The position numbers were made by a program, and so were the translations under genes. A stretch of DNA of 33,151 bases from JACRAO01 sp964490895 (GTDB taxonomy: Bacteria; Bdellovibrionota; UBA1018): assembly GCA_964490895.1 (NCBI GenBank), contig CAZBEI010000081.1, positions 1 through 33,151 on the forward strand, in the 5' to 3' direction. The notes beneath the pieces are model-generated. The model made no database searches and had not been told where the DNA came from. It saw nothing but the letters and a program-made list of their open reading frames with translations. Positions 8,657-17,143 of this stretch are shown here, piece after piece; positions within the stretch are counted from its first letter, which is position 1, and each line of letters opens with the position of its first letter.

Positions 8657-9355
8657 GTGCCATCTCAAGTAAAAAATCCAGCCTCATTAGCTCAATACAT
8701 TGACCACACCCTTCTAAAGCCAGACGCCACTCAGGAGGAGATAAAAACTCTCTGCGAAGAGGCAAAATCATATGGATTTGCAACTGTTTGCGTGAACTCT
8801 TCGCACATCCATTTAGTCGCAGAACACCTAAAAAGCAGTTCAACTAAACCCATTGCAGTCGTAGGTTTCCCCTTAGGTGCAACATCAAGTGCCGCTAAAG
8901 CTTTCGAAGCAAAGGAAGCAGTAAGGGCTGGAGCACAAGAAATTGATATGGTCATCAATATAGGCGCCCTCAAAGGGAGAGATTACACTTTAGTCTTTGA
9001 GGACATCAAACAAGTAGTGGAGGCTGCAAAGCCTTTTCCTGTCAAAGTCATATTAGAAACAGCCAGTTTAAATCAAAGAGAGAAAATTGCGGCATGTGCT
9101 CTTGCAAAAGCTGCCCAGGCCGCCTTTGTGAAAACCTCTACTGGCTTTGGTCCAGGTGGTGCTACTCCCGAAGACATCGCGCTGATGAGAGAAGTTGTAG
9201 GGCCCGCGATGGGGGTAAAAGCCTCGGGCGGAATTAAAACATACGATGACGCTCTAAAAATGATCGAAGCAGGAGCCACTCGAATTGGAGCCTCTTCGAG
9301 CGTAGCTATTGTTACCGGAAAAACTCAGGCTGCTTCAGAAAAGAAAACTTACTAG
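8657..9355 (+). CDS. deoC: Deoxyribose-phosphate aldolase
   Basis: Class I aldolase splitting 2-deoxyribose-5-phosphate into glyceraldehyde-3-phosphate and acetaldehyde. The 232 residues form a TIM barrel with IDHTLLKPDAT near the N-terminus, Asp97 (EIDMVI), the Schiff-base lysine Lys159 in FVKTSTGF and Lys188 in GVKASGGI. Length matches the short bacterial type (~220) rather than E. coli (259). The start is GTG at 8657, with AAGGG a few bases upstream. It is the first gene of deoC-deoB-deoA: deoB starts one base after its stop. Together they feed deoxynucleoside carbon into glycolysis, which would suit a bacterium that takes up nucleic acid breakdown products. Confidence 0.96.
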   Translation: MPSQVKNPASLAQYIDHTLLKPDATQEEIKTLCEEAKSYGFATVCVNSSHIHLVAEHLKSSSTKPIAVVGFPLGATSSAAKAFEAKEAVRAGAQEIDMVINIGALKGRDYTLVFEDIKQVVEAAKPFPVKVILETASLNQREKIAACALAKAAQAAFVKTSTGFGPGGATPEDIALMREVVGPAMGVKASGGIKTYDDALKMIEAGATRIGASSSVAIVTGKTQAASEKKTY

Positions 9356-9356
9356 A

Positions 9357-10550
9357 ATGAGCGTTAAATTTAATCAAGTGATTTGGATTGTTTTAGATGG
9401 AGTTGGTGCCGGAGCTTTGCCTGATGCAAATACCTATGGGGATGAGGGCGCAAACACCCTGGGAAATCTCAACCCACTTTTTTTGCCCCATTTAGAAAAA
9501 ATGGGCTTGGGAAATATCACCCCAATGAGGGGAGTCAAGCCCTTAGAAAAAGACCAAGGGCATGGTTTTTTTGGACGTTGCACCGAAAAATCTCAGGGCA
9601 AAGACACCACTTCTGGACACTGGGAAATGGCTGGACTCATTGTGGAAAAAGCATTTCAAACTTTCCCCCATGGTTTTCCTAAAGACATTGTAGAAAAATG
9701 GGTCAAAGAAAATAATCTCCGTGGCATCTTAGGCAACAAAGCAGCTAGCGGAACTGAAATTATAGAAGAGCTCGGATTAGAACACGTAAAAACAGGAAAA
9801 CCCATCCTCTACACCAGTGCCGACAGCGTGTGGCAAGTGGCTGCGCACGAAACTCACTTTGGCTTAGAAAAACTTTATTCGATTTGCAAATCAGCTCGAA
9901 AAATCTGTAACTCTCTTGAAATCAGTCGAGTGATTGCGCGGCCCTTTATCGGAAAGGGAGAAAAGGGAGACCCTTTTAAACGCACCTATCACCGCAAAGA
10001 TTATTCCCTGAAACCTTTTGGACCGACTTACTTAGACGAACTCTCTCACCTTAAAATTCCGACTTATGGAATTGGAAAAATTTCGAGCATTTTTGCGGGA
10101 CATGGAATTTTAGAAAATAAAGACACCCAAGGCAACACGGATGGTCTCAAAGTTCTTTTAGATCATCTAAAATCAAATCCTACAGGCCTCCTCTTTTGTA
10201 ATCTCATTGACTTTGACATGCTCTTTGGCCACCGAAGAGACGTCATTGGATTTGGAAAAGCACTCGAAGAGTTTGACCAAGCGTTGCCTCAAATAAGATC
10301 CCTCATGGGGCCCGAGAGTCTACTCCTCATCACAGCAGACCATGGAAATGACCCCACCTTTCGCGGAACAGACCACACAAGAGAATACATTCCGATTTTA
10401 GGATGTACCTCCCAACAAAAAAAAACAGGCGCTTTGAATTTAGGCATCCGAGAAACTTTTGCAGATATTGGGGCCACTGTTTTTGATGCACTTTCTGGCC
10501 ATACGCTCCCTCCATTGGCGGGGCGGTCCTTTTTAAAAGAAATCCTATGA
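9357..10550 (+). CDS. deoB: Phosphopentomutase
   Basis: Interconverts (deoxy)ribose-1-phosphate and the 5-phosphate, linking nucleoside phosphorolysis to DeoC. The 397 residues belong to the alkaline phosphatase superfamily: metal-binding Asp14 in VLDGVGAGALPDA, the phospho-acceptor threonine region KDTTSGHWEMAG, and the C-terminal metal block ADHGNDPTFRGTDHTREY (from ~327). The ATG at 9357 was chosen because it lies one base after the deoC stop and starts right before the first strand; the frame is open further upstream inside deoC. Its end overlaps the deoA start by four bases (ATGA), indicating translational coupling. Confidence 0.96.
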   Translation: MSVKFNQVIWIVLDGVGAGALPDANTYGDEGANTLGNLNPLFLPHLEKMGLGNITPMRGVKPLEKDQGHGFFGRCTEKSQGKDTTSGHWEMAGLIVEKAFQTFPHGFPKDIVEKWVKENNLRGILGNKAASGTEIIEELGLEHVKTGKPILYTSADSVWQVAAHETHFGLEKLYSICKSARKICNSLEISRVIARPFIGKGEKGDPFKRTYHRKDYSLKPFGPTYLDELSHLKIPTYGIGKISSIFAGHGILENKDTQGNTDGLKVLLDHLKSNPTGLLFCNLIDFDMLFGHRRDVIGFGKALEEFDQALPQIRSLMGPESLLLITADHGNDPTFRGTDHTREYIPILGCTSQQKKTGALNLGIRETFADIGATVFDALSGHTLPPLAGRSFLKEIL

Positions 10551-11911
10551 TTCACCTCAATCCGGTTTTTATTATTCAAACAAAAAGAGATGGCAAAGAG
10601 TTATCCGGCGATCAAATTCAATATTTTATTCAAGGATTAATGCAAAACGAAATCCCGGACTATCAAGCCAGCGCATTCCTAATGGCGATTTATTTTCAAG
10701 GAATGAGTTTTCAGGAGACTTTTTATTTTACGAAATCAATGCTCGAAAGCGGCGAAAGATACGACCTCTCTTCTATCCCTGGAGCAAAAGCAGACAAGCA
10801 CTCAACTGGAGGGGTGGGAGACAAAGTTTCGCTGATACTGGCTCCTTTGGCAGCGGCTTGTGGGATGAAAGTGCCCATGATGTCAGGGAGGGGTTTGGGC
10901 TTTAGCGGTGGCACCTTAGACAAACTCGAATCTATCAAAGGGTTTCAGGTTCACTTCACTGAAAATAAATTTTGCGAACTTCTCAAACAAGTCGGATGTG
11001 TCATGATTGGACAAAGCGAAAAAATCGTTCCGGCTGATAAAAAACTTTATGCACTCCGAGATGTCACTGGCACCGTAGAGTGCATCCCCCTCATTGCAGC
11101 TTCGATTGTGTCTAAAAAGGTAGCGGAAGGCTCCGAAAATTTAGTCTTTGATGTCAAAGTGGGGAATGGCGCTTTCATGAAAACAAAAGAAAAAGGAAAG
11201 GCTTTAGCCAAAACACTTGTCGGTTTAAGTAAAAAACTTGGGCTAAAGAGCCGAGCATTACTCACCCAAATGGATCAGCCGCTTGGATACGCAGTGGGAA
11301 ACTCACTCGAAGTCATCGAAGCCATCGAGGTTTTAAAAGACGAACGGTGTGCTTTTTTAAATTTTAACGATACAAATTCTGCAGACCTAAAGGAGCTCAC
11401 CATCCAGCTGGTTGTACACATGCTTGAGCTGGCTCAAGTGAGTAAGAATAGAATTGAAGCGAGAAAGCTTGCACATCAAAAACTCTCAGATGGAAGTGCG
11501 TGGAAAAAATTTAGAGACATGGTCGAAGCACAAGGAGGCTCTCTCGAGCAAATTTTAGATCCCGAAAAGCTTCCACTTTCTGCTAAAAAAGTAGTCTGGA
11601 AATCAAAGAAGGGTGGATTCTTATCTTCGATAGACACAGAAATGGTTGGAAAAATTTTGATCGAACTTGGAGGAGGACGGAAAAAAGTGACTGACCACAT
11701 TGACCCCGGTGTTGGACTTGTCTTTCATAAAAAATTGGGTGCCAAAGTCCGTCAAGGAGAAGCTCTAGTCACTGTTTTTGTGCCCGAAAAACTTTCGGAT
11801 AGCACTTCCACAGAAAAATTAGAAGCAGAGCTGGAAAATCTTTTTCTTTGTTCTATCGAAATCACCACACACCGCAAACCTGTACCCAAACTTATTTTGG
11901 ATACGCTATAG
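10547..11911 (+). CDS. deoA: Thymidine / pyrimidine-nucleoside phosphorylase
   Basis: Phosphorolyses thymidine (and possibly uridine) to base plus (deoxy)ribose-1-phosphate. The 454 residues carry the phosphate-binding KADKHSTGGVGDKVSL (81-96), the family signature SGRGLGFSGGTLDKLESI (113-130) and a C-terminal PYNP domain (~345-430, GVGLVFHKKLGAKVRQGE). Whether it is thymidine-specific or a broader pyrimidine-nucleoside phosphorylase cannot be decided here. It overlaps deoB by ATGA, so the product of each step of the pathway is passed to enzymes from one mRNA. It converges with the mevalonate cluster, 24 bases away, with no obvious terminator hairpin between. Confidence 0.94.
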   Translation: MIHLNPVFIIQTKRDGKELSGDQIQYFIQGLMQNEIPDYQASAFLMAIYFQGMSFQETFYFTKSMLESGERYDLSSIPGAKADKHSTGGVGDKVSLILAPLAAACGMKVPMMSGRGLGFSGGTLDKLESIKGFQVHFTENKFCELLKQVGCVMIGQSEKIVPADKKLYALRDVTGTVECIPLIAASIVSKKVAEGSENLVFDVKVGNGAFMKTKEKGKALAKTLVGLSKKLGLKSRALLTQMDQPLGYAVGNSLEVIEAIEVLKDERCAFLNFNDTNSADLKELTIQLVVHMLELAQVSKNRIEARKLAHQKLSDGSAWKKFRDMVEAQGGSLEQILDPEKLPLSAKKVVWKSKKGGFLSSIDTEMVGKILIELGGGRKKVTDHIDPGVGLVFHKKLGAKVRQGEALVTVFVPEKLSDSTSTEKLEAELENLFLCSIEITTHRKPVPKLILDTL

Positions 11912-11935
11912 CGGAATCATCGCATGAGAAAATAA

Positions 11936-12955
11936 CTAAACCCCCAATTGCTGATCTAGTCCTTGCGATGTCACCGGGGCTCTTCCAAGCACGCTCTCTC
12001 CAACAAAAGATTCATCAGATTCCACCCCAGCTTGCAAAGTCAGTCCGTCGCTCACAAGCCTAAGGCCTCGCTCGCGCGCCTTTTCAATCACACGAGGGCC
12101 CTCCGAAGTGCCTTGCTTCATTAAAACCACGATGGCATCGGCTTGCAACGCTCCTGCACCTTTGACCCCTAAAACGTCGGGCAAAGCAGACAGTGCAGTA
12201 CGATCCGCGTGAGTTTCTTCTAACTCCAAGCCTTCATTGGATAAGGCTTGAGCGTACGAAAGCATGGCCTGCCCAAGCTCGGGCCATTTTTGAAAGCGCA
12301 TGGCTTTTACTCCTTTGTTTAAAATTTCGAAAAGTTCTGCATTGAGACTAGAAGACACTCCACGCCCAGAGAGCTCCTCCAAATGCTGATGAGTCAAAAC
12401 TTTTCTCCCCTTTTGCTCAGAAGCTGAAAAAATCAAAAAACGGGGCCCACCCGCTATAGCATTCCATAATTCTGAGTGAGTCCCGTCTTTCAAATTCAAC
12501 ACCGAAACCCCACCCCTCCACTGTGCCACTAAATCAGCTCCACTCGGAGACGCTCCCCCACGCGAAGTGAGTTCACGATAAATTTTCCAAACCGATTGCC
12601 AATCTTTTTTCCAATCTGACACTTGAGTATAGGCCCAATAGGCAAGTGCAAACTGTGCACTCGAAGCTCCAAATCCTCCGCCCGAATAAGGATCTTCGAA
12701 AGAAAGAGAAAGCTCCGGCAAACCGCAATACGTGGCCCAATCCATGAGCCTCGCTACGGGTGCTTTTGGTGGGTACTCTCCAGCCCAATCTCTTAAAACA
12801 TAATCTGCTCCACGGTGCTCGGCACGCATCTTAAAGCGCGGTTCGATGGTCAAAATCACAGCAGGCAACTGCTGTAAAACAGCATATTCTCCAAACAAGA
12901 AAACTTTTCCAGGAACACTGCCACTAAATGAGTAAGGAACGTCGTTCTGATACAC
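11936..12955 (-). CDS. GHMP-family kinase, probable mevalonate or phosphomevalonate kinase
   Basis: Kinase of 339 residues, third gene of a mevalonate cluster. GHMP motifs: SVPGKVFLFGEYAVL (13-27), the ATP loop SGGGFGASSAQ (91-101), an acidic residue in SPSGADLVAQWRGG (Asp141, likely catalytic) and the C-terminal KGAGALQADA (265-274). Motifs do not separate mevalonate from phosphomevalonate kinase. The frame is open upstream to 13072, but I chose GTG at 12955: it has a perfect GGAGG (12962-12966) at good spacing and starts just before the PGK motif, whereas earlier starts lie deep inside the reductase gene. The resulting 32-base overlap with the upstream gene suggests coupled translation. Confidence 0.8.
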   Translation of the reverse strand: MYQNDVPYSFSGSVPGKVFLFGEYAVLQQLPAVILTIEPRFKMRAEHRGADYVLRDWAGEYPPKAPVARLMDWATYCGLPELSLSFEDPYSGGGFGASSAQFALAYWAYTQVSDWKKDWQSVWKIYRELTSRGGASPSGADLVAQWRGGVSVLNLKDGTHSELWNAIAGGPRFLIFSASEQKGRKVLTHQHLEELSGRGVSSSLNAELFEILNKGVKAMRFQKWPELGQAMLSYAQALSNEGLELEETHADRTALSALPDVLGVKGAGALQADAIVVLMKQGTSEGPRVIEKARERGLRLVSDGLTLQAGVESDESFVGESVLGRAPVTSQGLDQQLGV

Positions 12956-14222
12956 GGATAGCCTCCAATATTTCTTTAGCATGAGTGAGGTTGATATGTT
13001 TTTTTTCATGCAAAACTTCCGCCAGTCTTTTGCGGACTTCTGCAATTTCATGAATTTCTGCTCCCGCAGCAATTGCTAAATTTGCTGCGTGTAAAAGCAT
13101 GTGCCCTTTGACAATCCCAACTGTTGCCAAGGCTTTGAGTGCCCCCAGGTTTTGAACCAGCCCCACAGCCGCGCAGATACGGGCCAGCTGGTCCGAAGTT
13201 TTGACTCCTAATATTTTCAAGGCCACACGCGCTGTGGGATGAATTTGAGTGACGCCTCCCACTGTTCCAACAGCAAGAGGCACTTCGATTTGCCCCAGCA
13301 AATCTGTACCCTCTACAACCCACTTCGTAATGGGCTGATATTTTCCACTGCGAGCAGCATAGGCATGTACTCCAGCCTCTACCGCTCTCCAATCATTGCC
13401 CGTGGCAATCAATACAGCGTCCATTCCGTTGAGTACGCCTTTATTGTGTGTGGCGGCTCGATAGGGATCCGCCATCGCAAAAAGAGTCGCTTCTTCTATT
13501 CCTTTTCCGACCGTTAGATCTACATTTCTAATGATCACTTCGGCCACTGCTAATTTTGTATCCACTAAATTTGACAAAATACAAAGCCCAACACGTTCGC
13601 CAGTATACTCTTCGATCTTTGGCTTTAGAGCTTCGCAAACCTGATTGATTAAATTAGCACCCATCGCATCACAGGGGTCACATAAAATATGGAGCACAAG
13701 CATGGTTCCATCTTGAGTGGGCCTCGGGATTTCGCGAATCGCCAGATCCTGAACGCCGCCCCCGCGATTCACCAAACCAGGGACACAATCGTTTGCAAGG
13801 GCAATGAGAACGTCTCTTTTATCATGTAAAATTTTTCGTGTAAGGGTGACATTTCGAACGTTGGGAAGCTGAACTTGTCCAATAATAAACTTTCCCTTGG
13901 AATAAGTCCGTATGCTGCCTTCTTTTCTAATCCACTTTGCAGTGGCACTGGCTGCCGCAATGATCGAAGTCTCCTCGACTGCCATTGGGATGAGCAAATC
14001 TTTGCCATCGATATTAAAATAGGTTGCCACTCCCAGTGGTACTGGAAAATACCCGACTCCATTTTCGATCAAGTTTTCTGCTATATCGCCCGACAGAGGT
14101 TTCTCGCAAGTTAAAGTGTCCAATTCCTCATTGTCTAAATCACAGAGTTCTTTGACTCTCTTGAGACGTTCTCCCCTAGATAAACGGTGAAATCCTTCGA
14201 CTAAATCTCTATAGTGGTCCAT
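12924..14222 (-). CDS. mvaA: Hydroxymethylglutaryl-CoA reductase, class II
   Basis: Reduces (or, in catabolic relatives, oxidises) between HMG-CoA and mevalonate. The 432 residues match the ~430-residue class II enzymes of Pseudomonas mevalonii and Gram-positive cocci in length and motifs. These are ENGVGYFPVPLG (53-64), the catalytic glutamate in MAVEETSIIAAAS (Glu83), DAMGAN (185-190) for dinucleotide binding, Lys261 (HNKGVLNGMDA), Asp277 (TGNDWRAVEAG) and the C-terminal GHMLLHAANLA with the catalytic histidine. Class II enzymes usually prefer NADH. It overlaps the upstream isomerase gene by 22 bases and the kinase gene by 32. The context (isomerase plus kinase) supports a biosynthetic direction. 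Confidence 0.94.
   Translation of the reverse strand: MDHYRDLVEGFHRLSRGERLKRVKELCDLDNEELDTLTCEKPLSGDIAENLIENGVGYFPVPLGVATYFNIDGKDLLIPMAVEETSIIAAASATAKWIRKEGSIRTYSKGKFIIGQVQLPNVRNVTLTRKILHDKRDVLIALANDCVPGLVNRGGGVQDLAIREIPRPTQDGTMLVLHILCDPCDAMGANLINQVCEALKPKIEEYTGERVGLCILSNLVDTKLAVAEVIIRNVDLTVGKGIEEATLFAMADPYRAATHNKGVLNGMDAVLIATGNDWRAVEAGVHAYAARSGKYQPITKWVVEGTDLLGQIEVPLAVGTVGGVTQIHPTARVALKILGVKTSDQLARICAAVGLVQNLGALKALATVGIVKGHMLLHAANLAIAAGAEIHEIAEVRKRLAEVLHEKKHINLTHAKEILEAIRVSERRSLLI
12962..12966 (-). promoter_or_regulatory. Ribosome binding site fixing the GTG start of the mevalonate-pathway kinase
   Basis: GGAGG on the minus strand, six bases before the GTG at 12955. It lies inside the 3' end of the HMG-CoA reductase gene and decides the kinase start in favour of GTG. 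Confidence 0.75.
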
Positions 14223-15250
14223 ATCCCCTCTTTTGTTTTGAGTTCCTCTCTATTTAAACAACCCGTACAAAATAAAGCTACTTTGAGTTCAAATTCCTGT
14301 ATTTCCATCCAGCGATTAAGAACTTCCTCTCCCTGTAACGCTGCTTGTAATGCGGGCTGAGCATAACCCACATGACACGCTCCTAAAGCCAAAAGCTTTG
14401 CTGCATCCAGTCCAGACCTCACCCCTCCAGAGGCCCAAATTTCTACTCCGTGCAAAATATTTTTTGCATGGAGTACAGACTGTACTGTAGAAATTCCCCA
14501 ATTCGAAAAAGTCTCTGAGGCTCGAACTCGCACATCCAATGGATCCTGATCGCGCACTCGTGTGCCCTCTATCCTACCCCAATGCGTCCCACCAAGACCA
14601 CTCACATCTAATGCCTTTAACCCTATTTCTTGTAACCGATTTAAAGTAGAAACCGAAAAACCACAACCTGTTTCTTTGAGAACAACCGGAACGCTCAAAT
14701 TTTGACAGACTTCTTTTAATTTTCTAAGGCCACCCTTAAAATCCGGAGTTCCCTCTTTTTGTAAACACTCCTGAAGTGCATTGGCATGGACGACCAAAGC
14801 CTGAGCCTGAATTTTATCCACGAGTTCTTGGATTTTAGGCATTGGAGTTAAAATGAGTTGCGAAATTCCGAGATTTGAAAACAGTAAGAGATGAGGACAC
14901 TCTGCCCGCAATTCTTTCCATCGATCTACACCCCGGCTATCCTCTAGCTCTCTCCTTTGAGAACCCACCCCCATTGCCCAGCCTCTTTGACTACAGGCCT
15001 TTGCAAGAACATGATTGATTTCAAAGCTTGACCCATGCCCCGCCGTCATTCCTGAAATATAAAAGGGAACCTGAGTTTTATAACCCAAACACTCAGAACT
15101 TAAATCTATCGTAGAAAAATCAATCTCAGGTAAAGCCTCATGACTTAAAACAATCTGATCTAATCCACTCAGACCACTGGCTTGATGTTTAGACACAAGC
15201 GCATGCTCCAAATGCTCTTTTTTCCGCTTTTCGAACTGCGTTAGATCCAT
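14201..15250 (-). CDS. fni: Type 2 isopentenyl-diphosphate delta-isomerase (FMN-dependent)
   Basis: Interconverts IPP and DMAPP using reduced FMN. The 349 residues form a TIM barrel. The family start RKKEHLEHAL (9-18), the flavin-binding FYISGMTAG (63-71), GVGSQR (94-99), the catalytic glutamine region VVHANALQE and the C-terminal ASGGVRSGLDAAKLLALGA are all present. It is first in a minus-strand operon fni-mvaA-kinase. Type 2 isomerases usually go with the mevalonate pathway rather than with the MEP pathway, as here. The gap of 61 bases to the divergent lptC-like gene must hold both promoters. Confidence 0.95.
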   Translation of the reverse strand: MDLTQFEKRKKEHLEHALVSKHQASGLSGLDQIVLSHEALPEIDFSTIDLSSECLGYKTQVPFYISGMTAGHGSSFEINHVLAKACSQRGWAMGVGSQRRELEDSRGVDRWKELRAECPHLLLFSNLGISQLILTPMPKIQELVDKIQAQALVVHANALQECLQKEGTPDFKGGLRKLKEVCQNLSVPVVLKETGCGFSVSTLNRLQEIGLKALDVSGLGGTHWGRIEGTRVRDQDPLDVRVRASETFSNWGISTVQSVLHAKNILHGVEIWASGGVRSGLDAAKLLALGACHVGYAQPALQAALQGEEVLNRWMEIQEFELKVALFCTGCLNREELKTKEGIWTTIEI

Positions 15251-15311
15251 TGTGGGACCCTATAACACTTCTCCCCATGAAGCGAGAAAATCGAAAATAT
15301 TCGCATAGGCT

Positions 15312-16391
15312 ATGTTATTCATTACATCAATGAAGCGCTATTTTCTCCCAGGCCTACTCGTCACCCTGATTATCCTAGAAATAGTTGTACTTTCGCCCAC
15401 TTCTGTAGAATTAGAGAAAACCAATATCCCAACAGACCCAAGTCGTTTTGTCGAAGAAGCCAAAAACACCCTAGCCAAGGGCATCCCCCAAAGTAAAATT
15501 CCAGAGTACACTGTGGATCAATTCCACTTTATCTCCACTCAAGCTGGCGAAAAGCAGTGGAAAATAATAGCAAAAAAAGCCGATTTTTATAATGCAGAAA
15601 AAATCGTCCATGCCTTTCAAATACAAGCCAATCTCTATAACCTCGATGGAACAATCACAACCATTACAGGCTTAGAGGCCAAATACTACACTCACAAAAG
15701 GGAATTGGAAATCTACGGAAATGTCCACTCCCAGTTCCCTGATGGATTTGAAACTCAAAGCGAATTTTTAAGGTACTTTCCTCAATCCAGGAAAATAGAA
15801 ATGCCCAGAGAATACCCCGTGGCAGGAGAAAGCCATGAATCCGAGGATCAAGACATTTACTTTGTCAGCAACGGATTGGACTATTCCATGGAAAATGCAG
15901 AGATCTTTCTTCCAGAAAATGTTAAATTTAAAGTAATTAAAAAACCAACCCCCCAACAAAAAAAACCAGAAATCACTCATATCAAATCAGACCAATGTAA
16001 AATTTTGAGAACTGACCATAAAGCTTACTTTCGAATGAAGCCCAGTCGACCGAACCCCACCCGTTTTGTAGAAATCAACCAAGAAGGCCTTTATATTAAA
16101 GGGCGACGCGTGGACCTCAATTATGGAAATTTTTCCAAAATTTTGCAAACCCTCATCGCCTACGAGGATGTTTTTATTCAAGAAACTAAGAAAGAAAAAC
16201 GCTTGAGATACAGCACCGGAGGCGTCGCAGATTATGACACGAATCAAAATATCATTATCTTAAAGGAATTTCCCCAAGTGTATCAAAATAATGATACGGT
16301 CACTGGAGACATCATCGTCATCCATCGTGATACAGACATTGTCGAAGTAGAACACAGCAATGCCTATAGCGAGGGAAATGAGCCGGATTAG
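15312..16391 (+). CDS. LptC-like LPS transport protein apparently fused to an LptA/OstA-like domain
   Basis: Probable inner-membrane-anchored component of the LPS transport bridge. A single N-terminal hydrophobic segment (~11-28) is followed by an LptC-like beta domain (~66-205: ISTQAGEKQWKIIAKKADFY, then GNVHSQFPDGFETQSEFLRY). A Pro/Lys-rich linker (~210-220) leads to a second beta domain (~222-350) ending in VADYDTNQNIIILKEFPQVY and VTGDIIVIHRDTDIVEVE, which matches the repeat pattern of LptA/OstA. LptC is normally ~190 residues and LptA ~185; 359 residues fits both. lptB follows after two bases and no separate lptA is present, supporting fusion. The start is ambiguous: ATG 15312 or ATG 15330 (MKRYFLPG), neither with a clear Shine-Dalgarno. 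Confidence 0.8.
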   Translation: MLFITSMKRYFLPGLLVTLIILEIVVLSPTSVELEKTNIPTDPSRFVEEAKNTLAKGIPQSKIPEYTVDQFHFISTQAGEKQWKIIAKKADFYNAEKIVHAFQIQANLYNLDGTITTITGLEAKYYTHKRELEIYGNVHSQFPDGFETQSEFLRYFPQSRKIEMPREYPVAGESHESEDQDIYFVSNGLDYSMENAEIFLPENVKFKVIKKPTPQQKKPEITHIKSDQCKILRTDHKAYFRMKPSRPNPTRFVEINQEGLYIKGRRVDLNYGNFSKILQTLIAYEDVFIQETKKEKRLRYSTGGVADYDTNQNIIILKEFPQVYQNNDTVTGDIIVIHRDTDIVEVEHSNAYSEGNEPD

Positions 16392-16393
16392 AT

Positions 16394-17128
16394 ATGCCCA
16401 CTTTCAAACAAGTCTTAAGAGCAGAGTCCCTGGAAAAATCATACAAAAGCAAAAAAGTAGTAAACCAAGTGAGTTTCGAAGTCCATTCGGGCCAAACGGT
16501 TGGGATTTTGGGCCCTAATGGAGCCGGAAAAACCACTTCTTTTTACATGGTCATTGGCCTTATTCGCTGTGATGCTGGAGATATTTTTCTAAATAATACC
16601 AAAATAACAAACTGGGCCATGCACAAAAGAGCACGCTCTGGAATCGCTTACTTGCCCCAAGAGCCTTCTGTATTTCGACGCCTTACGGTAGAAGAAAATC
16701 TTTTGGTAGTACTGGAGACCCAAGCTCTTTCTGACTCTGCACGAAAGGAAGAACTCAAAATCCTTTTAGAAGAATTCAACCTGATGTCTGTGGCAAAACA
16801 AAAGTCTTTTACCCTCTCAGGCGGAGAACGGAGGCGCGTCGAAGTCGCCCGCGCGCTTGCCATGAAACCCCATTTCATTTTACTCGATGAACCTTTTGCG
16901 GGTATTGACCCGATTGCCGTAGCGGACATTCAAAACATGATCAAAGGGCTCAAAAAAAGGGGCATAGGTATTCTCATAACAGACCATAACGTACGAGAAA
17001 CATTGGCAATTTGCGATTTGGGTTATTTGCTAAATGATGGTAAAATGATCATTAAAGGAACGCCTGAGGAAATTGCTTCGAGCAAGATTGCGCGAGAAGC
17101 CTACCTTGGGATGGATTTTCAAATTTAA
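16394..17128 (+). CDS. lptB: LPS export ABC transporter ATP-binding protein
   Basis: Cytoplasmic ATPase that powers extraction of LPS from the inner membrane with LptF/LptG and LptC. The 244 residues (E. coli LptB: 241) contain Walker A GPNGAGKTT (40-48), the Q-loop AYLPQEPSVFRRLTVEENL, the signature LSGGERRR (141-148), Walker B FILLDEP (161-167) and the switch His198 (TDHNV). The AYLPQEPSVFRRLTVEEN stretch is typical of LptB rather than of amino-acid transporters. It begins two bases after the lptC-like gene and is followed by rpoN, the standard proteobacterial order. Confidence 0.96.
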   Translation: MPTFKQVLRAESLEKSYKSKKVVNQVSFEVHSGQTVGILGPNGAGKTTSFYMVIGLIRCDAGDIFLNNTKITNWAMHKRARSGIAYLPQEPSVFRRLTVEENLLVVLETQALSDSARKEELKILLEEFNLMSVAKQKSFTLSGGERRRVEVARALAMKPHFILLDEPFAGIDPIAVADIQNMIKGLKKRGIGILITDHNVRETLAICDLGYLLNDGKMIIKGTPEEIASSKIAREAYLGMDFQI

Positions 17129-17143
17129 GAAGAGCAAGACACC

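Noticed and set aside
11848..12063. Plus-strand frame of 71 codons across the deoA/kinase junction
   Set aside because: It overlaps both firm genes in other frames and has no coding similarity or ribosome binding site.
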